Assembly: GCA_027482245.1 (NCBI GenBank)
Contig: JAIXWG010000043.1
Location: forward strand, 1 to 39,056
Reading direction: 5' to 3'
Length of the DNA stretch: 39,056 nucleotides
Source of the DNA: Acetobacteraceae bacterium
GTDB taxonomy: Bacteria; Pseudomonadota; Alphaproteobacteria; Acetobacterales; Acetobacteraceae
The translations under genes and the position numbers were made by a program. Positions within the stretch are counted from its first letter, which is position 1. Every line of letters starts with the position of its first letter. The notes beneath the pieces were generated by a model. The model was not told where the DNA came from and did not search any database. It saw nothing but the letters and a program-made list of their open reading frames with translations. Positions 19,739 to 28,628 of the stretch are shown here, in pieces.

Positions 19739-21343
19739 TCAGCCGCTCCCCCCGGCCCGCGCGGCCGCCTGGAGGAAGTCGGGGGCGCCGAGGCGCGCGG
19801 TGGCCTGGGCCAGCGTCGCGGGATCGGCCTTGCCGAGGGCCTCCACCATGTAGACCAGGCGCTCGATCTCCGCGGCGATGCGGCCGTCCTGGCGCGCGGC
19901 GCGGACGGCGCTGGCCAGGGCCGGCGTCGGGATGCTGGCGCCGGCGACCGTCACCGCGGGCAGGTCCAGCCCGGCCAGCGCCGCGGCGCCCGTCATGGCG
20001 GCGCGGAAATCCTCGATGGCGTCGGCCAGGGCGTCCGGATGGCCGGCGAAGGCCTGGCGGAGCGCGGTGGCGCCGGGGCCCTCCACCCCGCCGGCCAGGA
20101 GGCGGGCGGCGAGGTCGGCGGCGGCGGCCGGCGGGGTGCCGCCCACCACCTCCCACACCGACAGCGCCAGCGCCGGCTCCACCGTGCCCTGCCGGGTCAG
20201 CGGCGCCAGCGGCGGGGAGCGCAGCAGCGCGGCGGCGGCCAGGTTCGCATCCACCACGGGCGGCAACAGTCCAAGGTCGAGCGGGGTGTCCAGCATGGCG
20301 GCCTTCCAGCGCTCGAACCGCTCCCGGTCCCGCACCAGGCCGATGCCGCCTACCACCACTGCGGCGACCAGGCCGGCGGGCCCGGCGAGCGCGCCGGCGC
20401 CGCCCATCAGCCCGCCCAGCGCGCCCGCGATGGGGGCGCTGTCCGCCGCCACCCGGCCGACCGTCGCCATGGCATCGGCCACCGCATCGCCGACCGGGCC
20501 GAGATCGCCGAGATCCTGGAGCGCGGCCCCGGCCTCCTCCGCCAGCCGGCCGAGCGTCGCGGCATCCGCCTGGCCGCCGATCACCGGGGCGATGCGGCCC
20601 AGCAGGCCATCGACGCGTGCCAGGGCCCGGTCCGCCCCCGCCAGCGCCCCGCTGCCGACGCCGAGCGTGCCGGCGGCGGCGAGCAGCGCGCGGAGGGATT
20701 GCAGCCGTCCCTGCGCGTCCCGCAGCCGGTCCTGCCAGTCCGGCGTGTCGGCAGGCGCGGCGGGTTCCGCTGCAGCCGTCGCTGCGGCACTCGTCGCGCG
20801 GTCCGCGGCGCCGGCGGCCTGGCGTGCCGCATCCGCGGCCGATTCCGCCACCTGCCGGGCCTGCTCCCCGGTCCGGGCGGCGAAGTAGAAGGAGATGACG
20901 GCGCCGATGAAGCCGGTCAGCGCCTCACCCGACCCCAGGCCGAGGGGGCGCTGCAGTGCCAGCAGCAGGAAGCCGAGCACGACGATGAAGATGGAGAGCA
21001 GGGCGCGGATGGACCCCTCCGGCACGCCGAGGGGCAGATCCATCAGGCGGCTGGTCATGCGGGGGCGCTCAGCCTCCGGCGCGCCGGAAGCGCGGGCCTG
21101 CATCTCCCGCGCCAGGCGCCGCAGCATCACCCAGGACCCCGCCAGGAACAGGATGAGGACCAGCACGAAGCCGAGCGTCGCGGCGGAAGCCGCGCCGGGG
21201 ATCAGGGCGGCGGGGGCCGCGCCGGGGAACAGGCCGGTGGGGGTGGCCTGCGCGAGCGCGGTGCCGGGGGTGCAGAGCGCGGCCGCCAGCGGGATCGCGC
21301 TTCGGTAGCGCCTTGCCGCGGGGTTGAATGGGACGAGGACCAT
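19739..21343 (-). CDS. Multi-span membrane protein with Ala-rich coiled region, unknown function
   Basis: A 534-residue product I cannot assign to a named family. Residues 12-32 look like a signal peptide (ending ALAQA). Membrane segments are seen at about 56-75, 114-131 and 140-157. An Ala-rich helical stretch follows (158-200), then a Gly/Ala hydrophobic patch (301-336) that might insert, and a long helical C-terminal domain to 534. A clear AGGAGGTGG ribosome binding site precedes the ATG at 21343. It is the first gene of a tightly packed three-gene unit with a lipoprotein and a signal-less peptidoglycan lytic enzyme. The promoter carries a GTTC-N7-GTTC box, so DNA-damage induction is likely. 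A holin-like or channel role is inference; the protein is much larger than typical holins. Confidence 0.7.
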   Translation of the reverse strand: MVLVPFNPAARRYRSAIPLAAALCTPGTALAQATPTGLFPGAAPAALIPGAASAATLGFVLVLILFLAGSWVMLRRLAREMQARASGAPEAERPRMTSRLMDLPLGVPEGSIRALLSIFIVVLGFLLLALQRPLGLGSGEALTGFIGAVISFYFAARTGEQARQVAESAADAARQAAGAADRATSAAATAAAEPAAPADTPDWQDRLRDAQGRLQSLRALLAAAGTLGVGSGALAGADRALARVDGLLGRIAPVIGGQADAATLGRLAEEAGAALQDLGDLGPVGDAVADAMATVGRVAADSAPIAGALGGLMGGAGALAGPAGLVAAVVVGGIGLVRDRERFERWKAAMLDTPLDLGLLPPVVDANLAAAALLRSPPLAPLTRQGTVEPALALSVWEVVGGTPPAAAADLAARLLAGGVEGPGATALRQAFAGHPDALADAIEDFRAAMTGAAALAGLDLPAVTVAGASIPTPALASAVRAARQDGRIAAEIERLVYMVEALGKADPATLAQATARLGAPDFLQAAARAGGSG

Positions 21344-21376
21344 GCCGCCACCTCCTGAGAAGCTGGCGGGACTTAA

Positions 21377-21405
21377 ATCCTATCATCCGAACAAAGCAAG
21401 AACAA
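21377..21405 (-). promoter_or_regulatory. Sigma70-like promoter overlapped by a GTTC-N7-GTTC (LexA/SOS) box
   Basis: On the minus strand TTGTTC (21405-21400) and TAGGAT (21382-21377) are separated by exactly 17 bases. Two GTTC half-sites, 21403-21400 and 21392-21389, are 7 bases apart; the first lies inside the -35 element and the second in the spacer. GTTC-N7-GTTC is the described LexA recognition sequence of alphaproteobacteria. Bound LexA would block this promoter. The inferred transcript start is about 27 bases before the start codon at 21343. Confidence 0.65.
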
Positions 21406-21435
21406 AATCCTCGCGCATCGATTGGCGCGGCGAGG
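21401..21435 (-). terminator. Possible ihfB terminator
   Basis: On the minus strand a 6-bp stem (21430-21435 with 21409-21414, extendable with a bulge) is followed by ATTTTGTT. It lies just past the ihfB stop, and its T-rich tail merges with the -35 region of the next promoter. Confidence 0.4.
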
Positions 21436-21446
21436 CGTCTAGCGAA

Positions 21447-21776
21447 TCAGGCCTTGGCGGTGGCGGCGCGGGTCTTGCGGGGGGGTTCCTGCAGCGGGCC
21501 GCCGTTCACGCGTTCCCGCAATTCCTTGCCCGGCTTGAAGTAGGGCACGGCCTTACCGTCCACCGCGACGGCGGTGCCGGTGCGGGGGTTGCGGCCGGTG
21601 CGCGGGTCGCGGCGCTTGGTGGAGAAGGCGCCGAAGCCCCGCAGTTCCACGCGATCCCCCCGCGCGAGCGCGGTGATGATCTCGTCGAAGATCGTCGTGA
21701 CGATCAGCTCCACATCGGGCTGGCGGAGATGCGGGTTCGCCGCCGCCAGCTGGGTGATCAGTTCGGACCGGGTCAT
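21447..21776 (-). CDS. ihfB: Integration host factor subunit beta
   Basis: Beta subunit of the IHF heterodimer that bends DNA at specific sites in recombination, replication and transcription. The 109-residue protein has the HU/IHF fold with the beta-type N-terminus [17 protein letters not shown], the signature [15 protein letters not shown], and the DNA-intercalating arm [13 protein letters not shown] short Pro/Lys/Ala tail of about 15 residues follows the conserved domain. The longer open frame upstream overlaps the sppA gap and is not needed. It lies 31 bases after sppA in the conserved aroA-cmk-rpsA-ihfB neighbourhood. Confidence 0.94.
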   Translation of the reverse strand: MTRSELITQLAAANPHLRQPDVELIVTTIFDEIITALARGDRVELRGFGAFSTKRRDPRTGRNPRTGTAVAVDGKAVPYFKPGKELRERVNGGPLQEPPRKTRAATAKA

Positions 21777-21807
21777 GGCAACCCTGCAGCCTTCTCCCTC
21801 GTTGCGG

Positions 21808-22725
21808 TCAAGGCTGCCAAAGCGCGCGCACGCGGTCAACGCCAACCCATTCATTCACAAGGCCTTTCGTGAAGGCCCCGAAGACGGCACCGAAGGTGCG
21901 CTCGGTGAAGGACCGCGTCTCGACATCCCGGACGGGGAGCGTCGCCGGCACGTTGCGTTCCGCCGCCAGCCACTCCCGCGCCTCGGGCTCGCCGCCGATG
22001 GCGTCGATGAGGCCGAGGCCGATCGCCTCCCGCCCCGTGAAGACGCGGCCATCGGCCAGGGCGCGGACGTGCAGCGGCTCCAGCCGCCGGCCGGTCGCGA
22101 CCATGCGGATGAACTGGTCGTGCAGGTCGAGCACCACGCGGTTCAGCTCCGCGCGGCCTTCGTCGGTCAGCGGGCGGAAGGGGCTCGGCTGGTCCTTGAA
22201 GGTGCCGGAGGCCACGGTCTCCGCCCGCACGCCGAGGCGGGCCATCAGGTCGCTCGCCTCGAAGCTCTGCAGGATCACGCCGATGGAGCCGGTGACCGTC
22301 GCCTCCCGCGCGAAGATCCGGGCGGCGGGCACGGCCACCATGTAGCCGGCGGAGGCCGCGGTGCCGCCCATGACGGCGACCACGGGTTTGTCGGCGGCGA
22401 TGCGGGTCAGCGCGCGGTGCAGTCCCTCGCCCCCCGCCACGCTGCCGCCGGGGCTGTCGATGGCGATGATGACGCCGCGCACGCTGGCGTCCCGCCGCGC
22501 GCGGTCCAGCGCCTCCAGCAGCTTCCGGTCGTCGCCGATGAAGCCCTGCAGGCTGAGGCGCGCGAGGTGCGGGCCGGCGCTGCCGGTGATGGCGGCGCGC
22601 AGTTCCGGCTGCCAGGTGACGACAACGGCCGCGGCCGCGATGGCGACCACTGCCAGGGCGCGCCAGAGGGAGAGGCGCCGCTTCAGGCGCCGGCGGTCGA
22701 GGAGGAGATCGGCATCGAGGGGCAT
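21808..22725 (-). CDS. sppA: Signal peptide peptidase SppA, short form
   Basis: Membrane-anchored serine protease of family S49 that degrades cleaved signal peptides. The 305-residue product has one N-terminal membrane segment (about residues 23-40, [18 protein letters not shown]) and a single S49 domain with the nucleophile region [16 protein letters not shown] (catalytic Ser in ASAGY) and TVTGSIGVI followed further on by the catalytic-Lys region. The single-domain length matches the short Gram-positive/alphaproteobacterial type rather than the 600-residue E. coli enzyme. ATG 22725 begins 5 bases after the upstream DUF218 gene stop, so they are one transcript. Confidence 0.9.
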   Translation of the reverse strand: MPLDADLLLDRRRLKRRLSLWRALAVVAIAAAAVVVTWQPELRAAITGSAGPHLARLSLQGFIGDDRKLLEALDRARRDASVRGVIIAIDSPGGSVAGGEGLHRALTRIAADKPVVAVMGGTAASAGYMVAVPAARIFAREATVTGSIGVILQSFEASDLMARLGVRAETVASGTFKDQPSPFRPLTDEGRAELNRVVLDLHDQFIRMVATGRRLEPLHVRALADGRVFTGREAIGLGLIDAIGGEPEAREWLAAERNVPATLPVRDVETRSFTERTFGAVFGAFTKGLVNEWVGVDRVRALWQP

Positions 22726-22730
22726 GGCTC

Positions 22731-23315
22731 TCAGATAGGCGCAGGCGGCGGCGCCGGCCACTCCGCAATGTGGCCCGCGGCCAGATAGCGGGGCACCTTG
22801 GCGACTTCGCCGAGCACACGGTCGCGTGCCTGGGGATCGAGGTGCCAGGCGCCGCGGCGGACGGGGCCGTACTCCACCGCGCGGCAGCGCTTCTCCGGCG
22901 CCGGCCAGTGGCGATGCAGCGTCATGGCGTAGCGGCGGCCGGTGCAGAACAGGCCCACGCAGAAGACGCGGCGTGCGGCAAGCAGGCCGGCGGCGGCGAG
23001 CAGGGGCAGGGAGAGGATGACGTTCTCCCCGGTGTGGGTCGCCGCGTGTTCGAGGATCAGCACGTCCCGCGGCACGCCGAGCGCGACGATCGCGTCGGCG
23101 ATGACCGCCGCTTCCGTGGCCGGACCGCCGGGGGTGGCGCCGCCGGTGACGAGCATGCGCGGGACGTGGCCCGCCAGAAAAAGCGAAGCGGCCGCCTGGG
23201 CCATCCCGGCCACCGCGATGCGGTTGCCGAAGACGATGGCCAGGTCGGCTGCTTCTGCCGGATGGTCCAGGCAGTGGTCACGCTCGATGCGGGCGAGTTC
23301 ACCCGCATCGAGCAT
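22731..23315 (-). CDS. YdcF/ElyC-type DUF218 family protein
   Basis: A 194-residue member of the DUF218 (YdcF/SanA/ElyC) family, often linked to envelope polysaccharide metabolism but without an agreed reaction. Family features are the start LAIVFGNRIAVAG, the glycine motif MLVTGGATPGG, TEAAVIADAIVALGVPRDVLILEHAATHTGENV (in pieces: TEA for the acidic residue, TGEN for the conserved block), and a later VFCVGLFCTGRRYAMTL segment. It lacks membrane segments. ATG 23315 begins 7 bases after the rpsA stop; a longer frame overlaps rpsA and was rejected. Co-transcription with rpsA and sppA is likely. Confidence 0.8.
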   Translation of the reverse strand: MLDAGELARIERDHCLDHPAEAADLAIVFGNRIAVAGMAQAAASLFLAGHVPRMLVTGGATPGGPATEAAVIADAIVALGVPRDVLILEHAATHTGENVILSLPLLAAAGLLAARRVFCVGLFCTGRRYAMTLHRHWPAPEKRCRAVEYGPVRRGAWHLDPQARDRVLGEVAKVPRYLAAGHIAEWPAPPPAPI

Positions 23316-23322
23316 GAGCTGC

Positions 23323-25038
23323 TTACTCGTCGGTGGAGCTCTGGTTGCGGCGGCGGATGGCCGCGCCCAGGATGTCGCCCAGCGAGGCACCGCTGTCGGT
23401 GGAGCCGAACTCCTTCATCGCCTCGCGCTCCTCCTCCACTTCCTTGCCCTTGATGGTCAGGGCCAGGCGGCGGCCGGCGCGGTCGACGGCGGTGATCTTC
23501 GCATCGACCTTCTCGCCCACGGCGAAACGGTCGGGGCGCTGGTCGCCACGGTCGCGGGCCAGTTCGGCGCGGCGGATGAAGCCCGTCAGGACCTCATCGA
23601 CCTTCACCTCGATGCCGTTCGGCTCGATCTTCGTCACGATGCAGGTGACGACGTCGCCCTTGCGGATCCGGTCCAGCACCTCGGCGGCCGGGTCAGCCTG
23701 GAGCTGCTTGACGCCCAGCGAGATGCGCTCCTTCTCCACGTCCACGTCGAGGACCTTGGCCTTCACCATGTCGCCCTTGCGGTAGGACGTCATGGCCTGC
23801 TCGCCAGGGACGTCCCAGCTCAGGTCGGACATGTGCACCATGCCGTCCAGATCCGGGCCGAGGCCGACGAAGAGGCCGAACTCGGTGATGTTGCGGATCT
23901 CGCCCTCGATCACCGTGCCGGGCGGGTTGGCCTCGGCGAACAGCTCCCACGGGTTGCCCTGCGCCTGCTTGAGGCCGAGCGAGATGCGGCGCTTCGGGCC
24001 GTCCACGTCCAGGATCATGACGTCCACTTCCTGCGAAGTGGCGACGATCTTGCCGGGGTGCACGTTCTTCTTGGTCCAGGACATCTCGCTGACATGCACG
24101 AGACCCTCGACGCCCGGCTCCAGCTCCACGAAGGCGCCGTAGTCCGTGATGTTGGTCACGCGGCCGGAGAACTTGCCGTTGACCGGGTACTTGATCGCCA
24201 CGCCATCCCAGGGATCGGCCATCAGCTGCTTCATGCCGAGGCTGATGCGCTGCGTCTCCGGGTTGAAGCGGATGACCTGCACCTTGACCTGCTGGCCGAT
24301 GGTCAGCGCCTCGCTCGGGTGGTTGATCCGGCGCCAGGCGATGTCGGTCACGTGCAGCAGGCCGTCCACGCCGCCGAGGTCCACGAACGCACCGTAGTCG
24401 GTGATGTTCTTGACCACGCCGTCGAGAACCATGCCTTCCTTGAGGCCCTGGATGAGCTCGCTGCGCTGCTCGGCGCGCGTCTCCTCCAGCACCGCGCGGC
24501 GGCTGACGACGATGTTGCCGCGGGCGCGGTCCATCTTCAGAATCTGGAACGGCTGCGGGCTGCCCATCAGGGGCGTCACGTCGCGGACCGGGCGGATGTC
24601 GACCTGGCTGCCGGGGAGGAAGGCGACCGCGCCGCCGAGGTCGACGGTGAAGCCACCCTTCACGCGGCCGAAGATCACGCCGTTCACGCGCTGCTGCGCG
24701 GTGAAGGACTTCTCCAGGTTCGTCCAGGCTTCCTCGCGCCGCGCCTTCTCACGCGACAGGATGATCGCGCCGTCGCGGTCCTCGTAGCGCTCCACGAAGA
24801 GCTCGATGACGTCGCCGACCTTGACCTCGGGCTTCGCGCCCTGGGGGGCGAATTCCTTGAGGGGGACGCGGCCTTCAGACTTCAGGCCGACATCGACCAC
24901 GGCGAAGTCATCGTCGACGCGGATGACCTTCCCGGTGATGACGGAGCCGTGGAAGGAAGAGTTCTCGCCCAGCGTCGCGTCGAGGAGGGCGGCGAAGTCC
25001 TCGCCGGGATCGGTGGCGAGGGTGTTGGCGGTTGCCAT
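23323..25038 (-). CDS. rpsA: 30S ribosomal protein S1
   Basis: Ribosomal protein S1, which recruits and unfolds mRNA on the 30S subunit. The 571-residue protein contains six S1 (OB-fold) repeats, seen as recurring GxVxxIxxFGxFVxLxxxxGLxHxS-type blocks such as GVVKNITDYGAFVDLGGVDG and GRVTNITDYGAFVELEPGVE. Length fits S1 (E. coli 557). ATG 25038 begins the conserved MATANTLATDPGEDF; the frame open upstream is not conserved-looking. There is no strong Shine-Dalgarno, as is known for rpsA genes, and a 9-bp hairpin lies 22 bases upstream. It stands in the conserved cmk-rpsA order. Confidence 0.96.
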   Translation of the reverse strand: MATANTLATDPGEDFAALLDATLGENSSFHGSVITGKVIRVDDDFAVVDVGLKSEGRVPLKEFAPQGAKPEVKVGDVIELFVERYEDRDGAIILSREKARREEAWTNLEKSFTAQQRVNGVIFGRVKGGFTVDLGGAVAFLPGSQVDIRPVRDVTPLMGSPQPFQILKMDRARGNIVVSRRAVLEETRAEQRSELIQGLKEGMVLDGVVKNITDYGAFVDLGGVDGLLHVTDIAWRRINHPSEALTIGQQVKVQVIRFNPETQRISLGMKQLMADPWDGVAIKYPVNGKFSGRVTNITDYGAFVELEPGVEGLVHVSEMSWTKKNVHPGKIVATSQEVDVMILDVDGPKRRISLGLKQAQGNPWELFAEANPPGTVIEGEIRNITEFGLFVGLGPDLDGMVHMSDLSWDVPGEQAMTSYRKGDMVKAKVLDVDVEKERISLGVKQLQADPAAEVLDRIRKGDVVTCIVTKIEPNGIEVKVDEVLTGFIRRAELARDRGDQRPDRFAVGEKVDAKITAVDRAGRRLALTIKGKEVEEEREAMKEFGSTDSGASLGDILGAAIRRRNQSSTDE

Positions 25039-25355
25039 GTAGCAGATGTTTCCCGGTCGATGCCCCGCTAGGCGGGGCATGGGGTATGCGCCCCCGCGGC
25101 GAGCCGCCACGGGCACGACCTGGCCGGCATCGGTCCCCTGGATCCGCGCGGCCCACAGTCTGATGACGGGATGACGGTCCGCCGATGCCGGCCCCGGCCA
25201 ATGCGGTGACCCCGGCGACGCACCTGGCGTCCCCTGGCTCCCCCTCCGCGATGGCATGGGCACCGCGAGGCTCCCGGAGGAGTGGCGCGGCTGTGCCTTC
25301 GCCTACGCCCCGGGGCTTACGGGAGTCAAGGGTGAATCCCTTGTGCAGCGCCGCA
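25039..25355 (-). promoter_or_regulatory. rpsA leader/intergenic region with hairpin
   Basis: This 317-base gap between cmk and rpsA holds no gene I can support. A 9-bp perfect hairpin (25060-25068 with 25072-25080, loop TAG) lies 22-42 bases upstream of the rpsA start. The start has no good Shine-Dalgarno. In E. coli the rpsA leader is also hairpin-rich and SD-poor and mediates S1 autoregulation; the same is possible here. Confidence 0.4.
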
Positions 25356-25997
25356 TCACGCCGCCGCCATCCGGGCGCGCACCACGCGCAACGCCGCAGC
25401 ATAGGTAGCCTCCGCGTCGAGGTCGGTGGTGTCGAGCACCGTGGCGTCCTCGGCCGGCTTCATGGGCGCCACGCTGCGGCCGGCGTCCTGCGCGTCCCGC
25501 GCGCGCAGCTCCGCCTCCACCTGGTCGAGGTCCGCGGCCACGCCGCGGGCGTGGAGCTCGGCCCAGCGGCGGCGGGCGCGCTCCTCGGTCCCCGCGGTGA
25601 CGAAGAGCTTGATGGGGGCGTCGGGGAAGACGACGGTGCCGATGTCCCGCCCATCCATCACGGCGCCATGGCGGCGGCCGAACTGGCGCTGCCAGTCCAG
25701 CAGCGCGGCGCGCACGGCGGGGATGGCGGCCACCGCGCTGGCGGCCATGTCGGCGGCGGGGCCGCGGAGGTCCGTGCGCGCCAGGTCCTCGGCTGTCATG
25801 GCCCGGGCCTCGGCCTCCGCCGCGATGGCGTCGCGGGGGTCGAGGCCCCGGTCCAGCACGCGGCGGCCGGTGGCGCGATACAGAAGGCCGGTGTCGAGGT
25901 AGGGCAGGTTCAGCGCCGCCGCCAGGCGCCGCGCGAGGGTGCCCTTGCCGGCGGCGGCGGGCCCATCGACGGCGATGACGAGCGGCCGCGCGGTCAT
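25356..25997 (-). CDS. cmk: (d)CMP kinase
   Basis: Cytidylate kinase, transferring phosphate from ATP to CMP or dCMP in pyrimidine nucleotide synthesis. The 213-residue protein has Walker [11 protein letters not shown] (residues 11-20), [15 protein letters not shown], which binds the nucleotide, and the [13 protein letters not shown] block with the catalytic Arg. Its ATG overlaps the aroA stop (ATGA at 25994-25997 on the minus strand), giving translational coupling in the aroA-cmk-rpsA order common to proteobacteria. Confidence 0.95.
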   Translation of the reverse strand: MTARPLVIAVDGPAAAGKGTLARRLAAALNLPYLDTGLLYRATGRRVLDRGLDPRDAIAAEAEARAMTAEDLARTDLRGPAADMAASAVAAIPAVRAALLDWQRQFGRRHGAVMDGRDIGTVVFPDAPIKLFVTAGTEERARRRWAELHARGVAADLDQVEAELRARDAQDAGRSVAPMKPAEDATVLDTTDLDAEATYAAALRVVRARMAAA

Positions 25998-27382
25998 GGC
26001 GCGGAGAGCGGCCCGGCAAGGGACCCCGTGGGGGCGCCATTGCCAGCCAAGCCATTGATCAGGCCGGCGAAACCGGGGAAGGACGTCTCGATGAAGGCGG
26101 CGTCGTCCGCCGTCACGGGGCTCCGCGAGGCCAGGCCCATGACGAGGGCCGACATGGCGATGCGGTGGTCCATATGGGTCTCCACCACGCCGCCACCCGC
26201 GATCGGGCCGCCGGCGCCATGGACGATGAGGTCATCGCCCTCCACCTCCACCCGCGCGCCATTGGCCACCAGCATGGCGGCGGTGGCGGCCAGGCGGTCG
26301 CTTTCCTTCACGCGCAGCTCCTTCAGCCCGCGCATGCGGGTGGTGCCGGTGGCGATGGCGGCGGCGACGGACAGCACCGGGTATTCGTCGATCATCGACG
26401 GCGCGCGGAGGGCGGGCACGTCGACGCCGCGCAGCGCGGAGGCGCGGATGACGAGGTCGGCGACAGGCTCGCCGCCTTCCAGCCGCCGGTTGGTCTCCGT
26501 GATGTCGGCGCCCATTTCCTGCAGCGTCAGGAAGATGCCGGCGCGGAGCGGGTTCATGCCGACGCCCCGGATCGTCACCTCCGACCCCGGGACCAGCAGG
26601 GCGGCGATGGCGGGGAAGGCGGCGGAGGAGGGGTCGCCCGGCACCACGACCGGGGCGGCGACCAACTCCGGCTGGCCGCGCAGCTCGATCACGCGGCCAT
26701 GGCCTTCGACCTGCACATCCACCACGGCGCCGAAGTGGCGGAGCATGTTCTCCGTGTGGTCGCGGGTCGCCTCAGCCTCCACGACGCGGGTCACGCCGCG
26801 GGCGCAGAGGCCGGCGAGCAGGCAGGCGGACTTCACCTGGGCGGAGGGGACGGGCACGACATAGTCGAGGCTGAGCGGATCGGCCGCGCCCTCCACCGCC
26901 AGCGGCAGGCGGCCGCCGGCGCGGGTCGCGAAGCGGGCGCCGGTGGCGGAGAGGGGGTCCGTCACCCTCTTCATGGGGCGCTTCCGGAGCGACGCGTCGC
27001 CCGTCATCACCGCGAAGATGGGATGGCCGGCGAGCAGGCCGCAGAGCAGGCGGGCGGCGGTGCCGCTGTTGCCCATGTCCAGCACATCCGCGGGCTCCAC
27101 CAGGCCGCCGATGCCGCGGCCGGCGACGCGCCAATGGCCGGCGCCGAGATTGTCCACCGTCGCGCCGAGTGCGCGCATGGCGGCGGCGGTGCGGAGCACG
27201 TCCTCACCCTCCAGCAGCCCGGTGATGTCGGTGGTGCCGACGGCGAGCGCGCCGAACATCAGGGCGCGATGGCTGATCGACTTGTCGCCCGGGACGGTGA
27301 TGGTGCCGCGCAGCGGCGCGGCCGGCGCCGCGGCCTTGAGCGGCCGGGCGGCCTGGTGATGGTGGGGCGCGGGGTCCTGCAT
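25994..27382 (-). CDS. aroA: 3-phosphoshikimate 1-carboxyvinyltransferase (EPSP synthase), class II type
   Basis: Makes EPSP from shikimate-3-phosphate and phosphoenolpyruvate in the aromatic amino acid pathway. The 462-residue protein carries the class II (CP4-like) motifs [16 protein letters not shown] and RDHTE, and the late APSMIDEYP and LRVKESDR blocks. In the GNSGTA motif it has Gly where the CP4 enzyme has Ala. About 25 residues rich in Pro/Ala/His precede the conserved [10 protein letters not shown] start. The ATG at 27382 was chosen because the frame upstream reads antisense into the divergent FYDLN gene and its leader. The stop overlaps the cmk start. Confidence 0.95.
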   Translation of the reverse strand: MQDPAPHHHQAARPLKAAAPAAPLRGTITVPGDKSISHRALMFGALAVGTTDITGLLEGEDVLRTAAAMRALGATVDNLGAGHWRVAGRGIGGLVEPADVLDMGNSGTAARLLCGLLAGHPIFAVMTGDASLRKRPMKRVTDPLSATGARFATRAGGRLPLAVEGAADPLSLDYVVPVPSAQVKSACLLAGLCARGVTRVVEAEATRDHTENMLRHFGAVVDVQVEGHGRVIELRGQPELVAAPVVVPGDPSSAAFPAIAALLVPGSEVTIRGVGMNPLRAGIFLTLQEMGADITETNRRLEGGEPVADLVIRASALRGVDVPALRAPSMIDEYPVLSVAAAIATGTTRMRGLKELRVKESDRLAATAAMLVANGARVEVEGDDLIVHGAGGPIAGGGVVETHMDHRIAMSALVMGLASRSPVTADDAAFIETSFPGFAGLINGLAGNGAPTGSLAGPLSAP

Positions 27383-27508
27383 GACGCGGCGTTTGACATG
27401 CAGGGCGTGAAGTGGCAATCGCGCGCACCCCTTCCGACCACCCCTCCGCCCTGGCTGCGCATCGATCCCGGTGCCTGGCGCGGGCCTGACACGAGGCTGA
27501 TGTTCCCC

Positions 27509-27832
27509 ATGGCGAAGCCTGAACTCGGATTGAAGCGCGTCTGCGTCGCCTGCGGCACGAAGTTCTACGACCTGACCCGGGCGCCGGCGATCTGCCCGAA
27601 GTGCGGGACGGAACAGCCGGCCGAGCAGCCGCGCCTGAAGCGCGCCGCGGCGGTGGCGGATGAGCGGCTGAAGAAGCGGGCCGTGGCGGCGGAGGTCGAT
27701 GCCGAGGACGGGGTGGAGGTGGAGGCCGACACCGACGACGAGGCGATCGAGGACGCGGACGAGCTGGAAGACGACGCCGAGACGCTGGGCGAGGAGATCG
27801 AGGTCGAGACGGACCGCGAGGAAGAGCCGTAA
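27509..27832 (+). CDS. TIGR02300 (FYDLN acid domain) zinc-ribbon protein
   Basis: A 107-residue alphaproteobacterial protein of unknown function. The N-terminal half is a zinc ribbon with two CxxC knuckles ([11 protein letters not shown] and CPKCGTEQP), including the FYDL signature that names the family. The C-terminal half is almost entirely Asp/Glu ([20 protein letters not shown]) and likely disordered. An ATG at 27500 (MFP) is an alternative start nearer to a GAGG ribosome binding site, but family members begin at MAKPELG. It is divergent from aroA, its usual neighbour. A zinc-binding regulator or chaperone role is only a guess. Confidence 0.88.
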   Translation: MAKPELGLKRVCVACGTKFYDLTRAPAICPKCGTEQPAEQPRLKRAAAVADERLKKRAVAAEVDAEDGVEVEADTDDEAIEDADELEDDAETLGEEIEVETDREEEP

Positions 27833-27858
27833 GCCTCTCAGCGGTTTTAGGGGATTGA

Positions 27859-27880
27859 GGGCGCGATCCGCGCCCCTTTT
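27859..27880 (+). terminator. Intrinsic terminator after the FYDLN gene
   Basis: A 7-bp G/C stem (27859-27865 with 27869-27875), 3-nt loop ATC, is followed by CTTTT. It lies 26 bases after the stop codon at 27832. Confidence 0.8.
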
Positions 27881-27903
27881 GGACAAATTCCCCGAGGCGA
27901 GCA

Positions 27904-28521
27904 TCACAGGACCCCCGGCGCCGCGAGGCCCGGGGGTTCTGTCGTTCTGAAGAGGTGCGGCCGCCCGGCGATGAGGCGGTGGAGGCGGGAGAGGAAACGC
28001 AACTCCCGCCGGCTCGGGATGCGTCGGTTATGGAAGAAATTCCTAATCGCCGACAGCAGTTCAGGCATCAGCTCCGGATAGGGCAGGCACCAGCTGGGCG
28101 CGGGCAAAGCGGAGAGCAGGCCGAGGCGCCGCGCGAGCGCGATGCTGGTGACGGGCAGGAGGCGCGCGGCCCGCCGCCAGGCGCGGACGATGCGCCATTC
28201 CAGGCTTTTCATCGATGCGAAGGCCAGGGGGTGGCGAGAGGCGGCGATGAGCAGGCGGTCCAGCACGCCGTTATGGGCCAGGCGGGCCAGCATGCGGTGG
28301 GCGGAATTGGCCGGGCCGTAGGTTTCCGGGAGGGCGCGCCAGGGGCCGGCGGAACAGGCGACCCAGAAGATGGCGTCCATGGTGCGACGGGCGCGGTGGG
28401 CGGGGCGACCGCGCCGGGAGGTGGGGGCGATGAGGGGGGCGAGGGCGTCCCATTCGGCGTCGGTGAGGGGGTGGAAGGGGTGGGGGGTGGTGCGGTGGAG
28501 GGGGAGGGTGAGCGGGGGCAT
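27904..28521 (-). CDS. Isolated IS5-type transposase N-terminal domain (DUF4096) protein
   Basis: A 205-residue protein whose residues about 18-95 match the DUF4096 domain of IS5/IS402-group transposases ([15 protein letters not shown], then [19 protein letters not shown], then [12 protein letters not shown]). The remaining 110 residues are basic and helical and carry no DDE catalytic motif I can see. No terminal inverted repeats or target-site duplications were found, and no second transposase frame follows. It may be a degenerate insertion-sequence remnant or a stand-alone DNA-binding derivative. Base composition matches the GC-rich chromosome, so it is not recently arrived. It sits directly beside the AT-rich ATPase gene, which is divergent from it. 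Confidence 0.6.
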   Translation of the reverse strand: MPPLTLPLHRTTPHPFHPLTDAEWDALAPLIAPTSRRGRPAHRARRTMDAIFWVACSAGPWRALPETYGPANSAHRMLARLAHNGVLDRLLIAASRHPLAFASMKSLEWRIVRAWRRAARLLPVTSIALARRLGLLSALPAPSWCLPYPELMPELLSAIRNFFHNRRIPSRRELRFLSRLHRLIAGRPHLFRTTEPPGLAAPGVL

Positions 28522-28628
28522 GGGGGGGGCCTCGCGGGGGGAGGGAGCGAGGGAGAATAGAGGACCAAAATCCTATTATCAAGTGTTTTCGTGGGTGGAG
28601 AGCGTACTCTTTCGTGCAAGCGCAGGTA

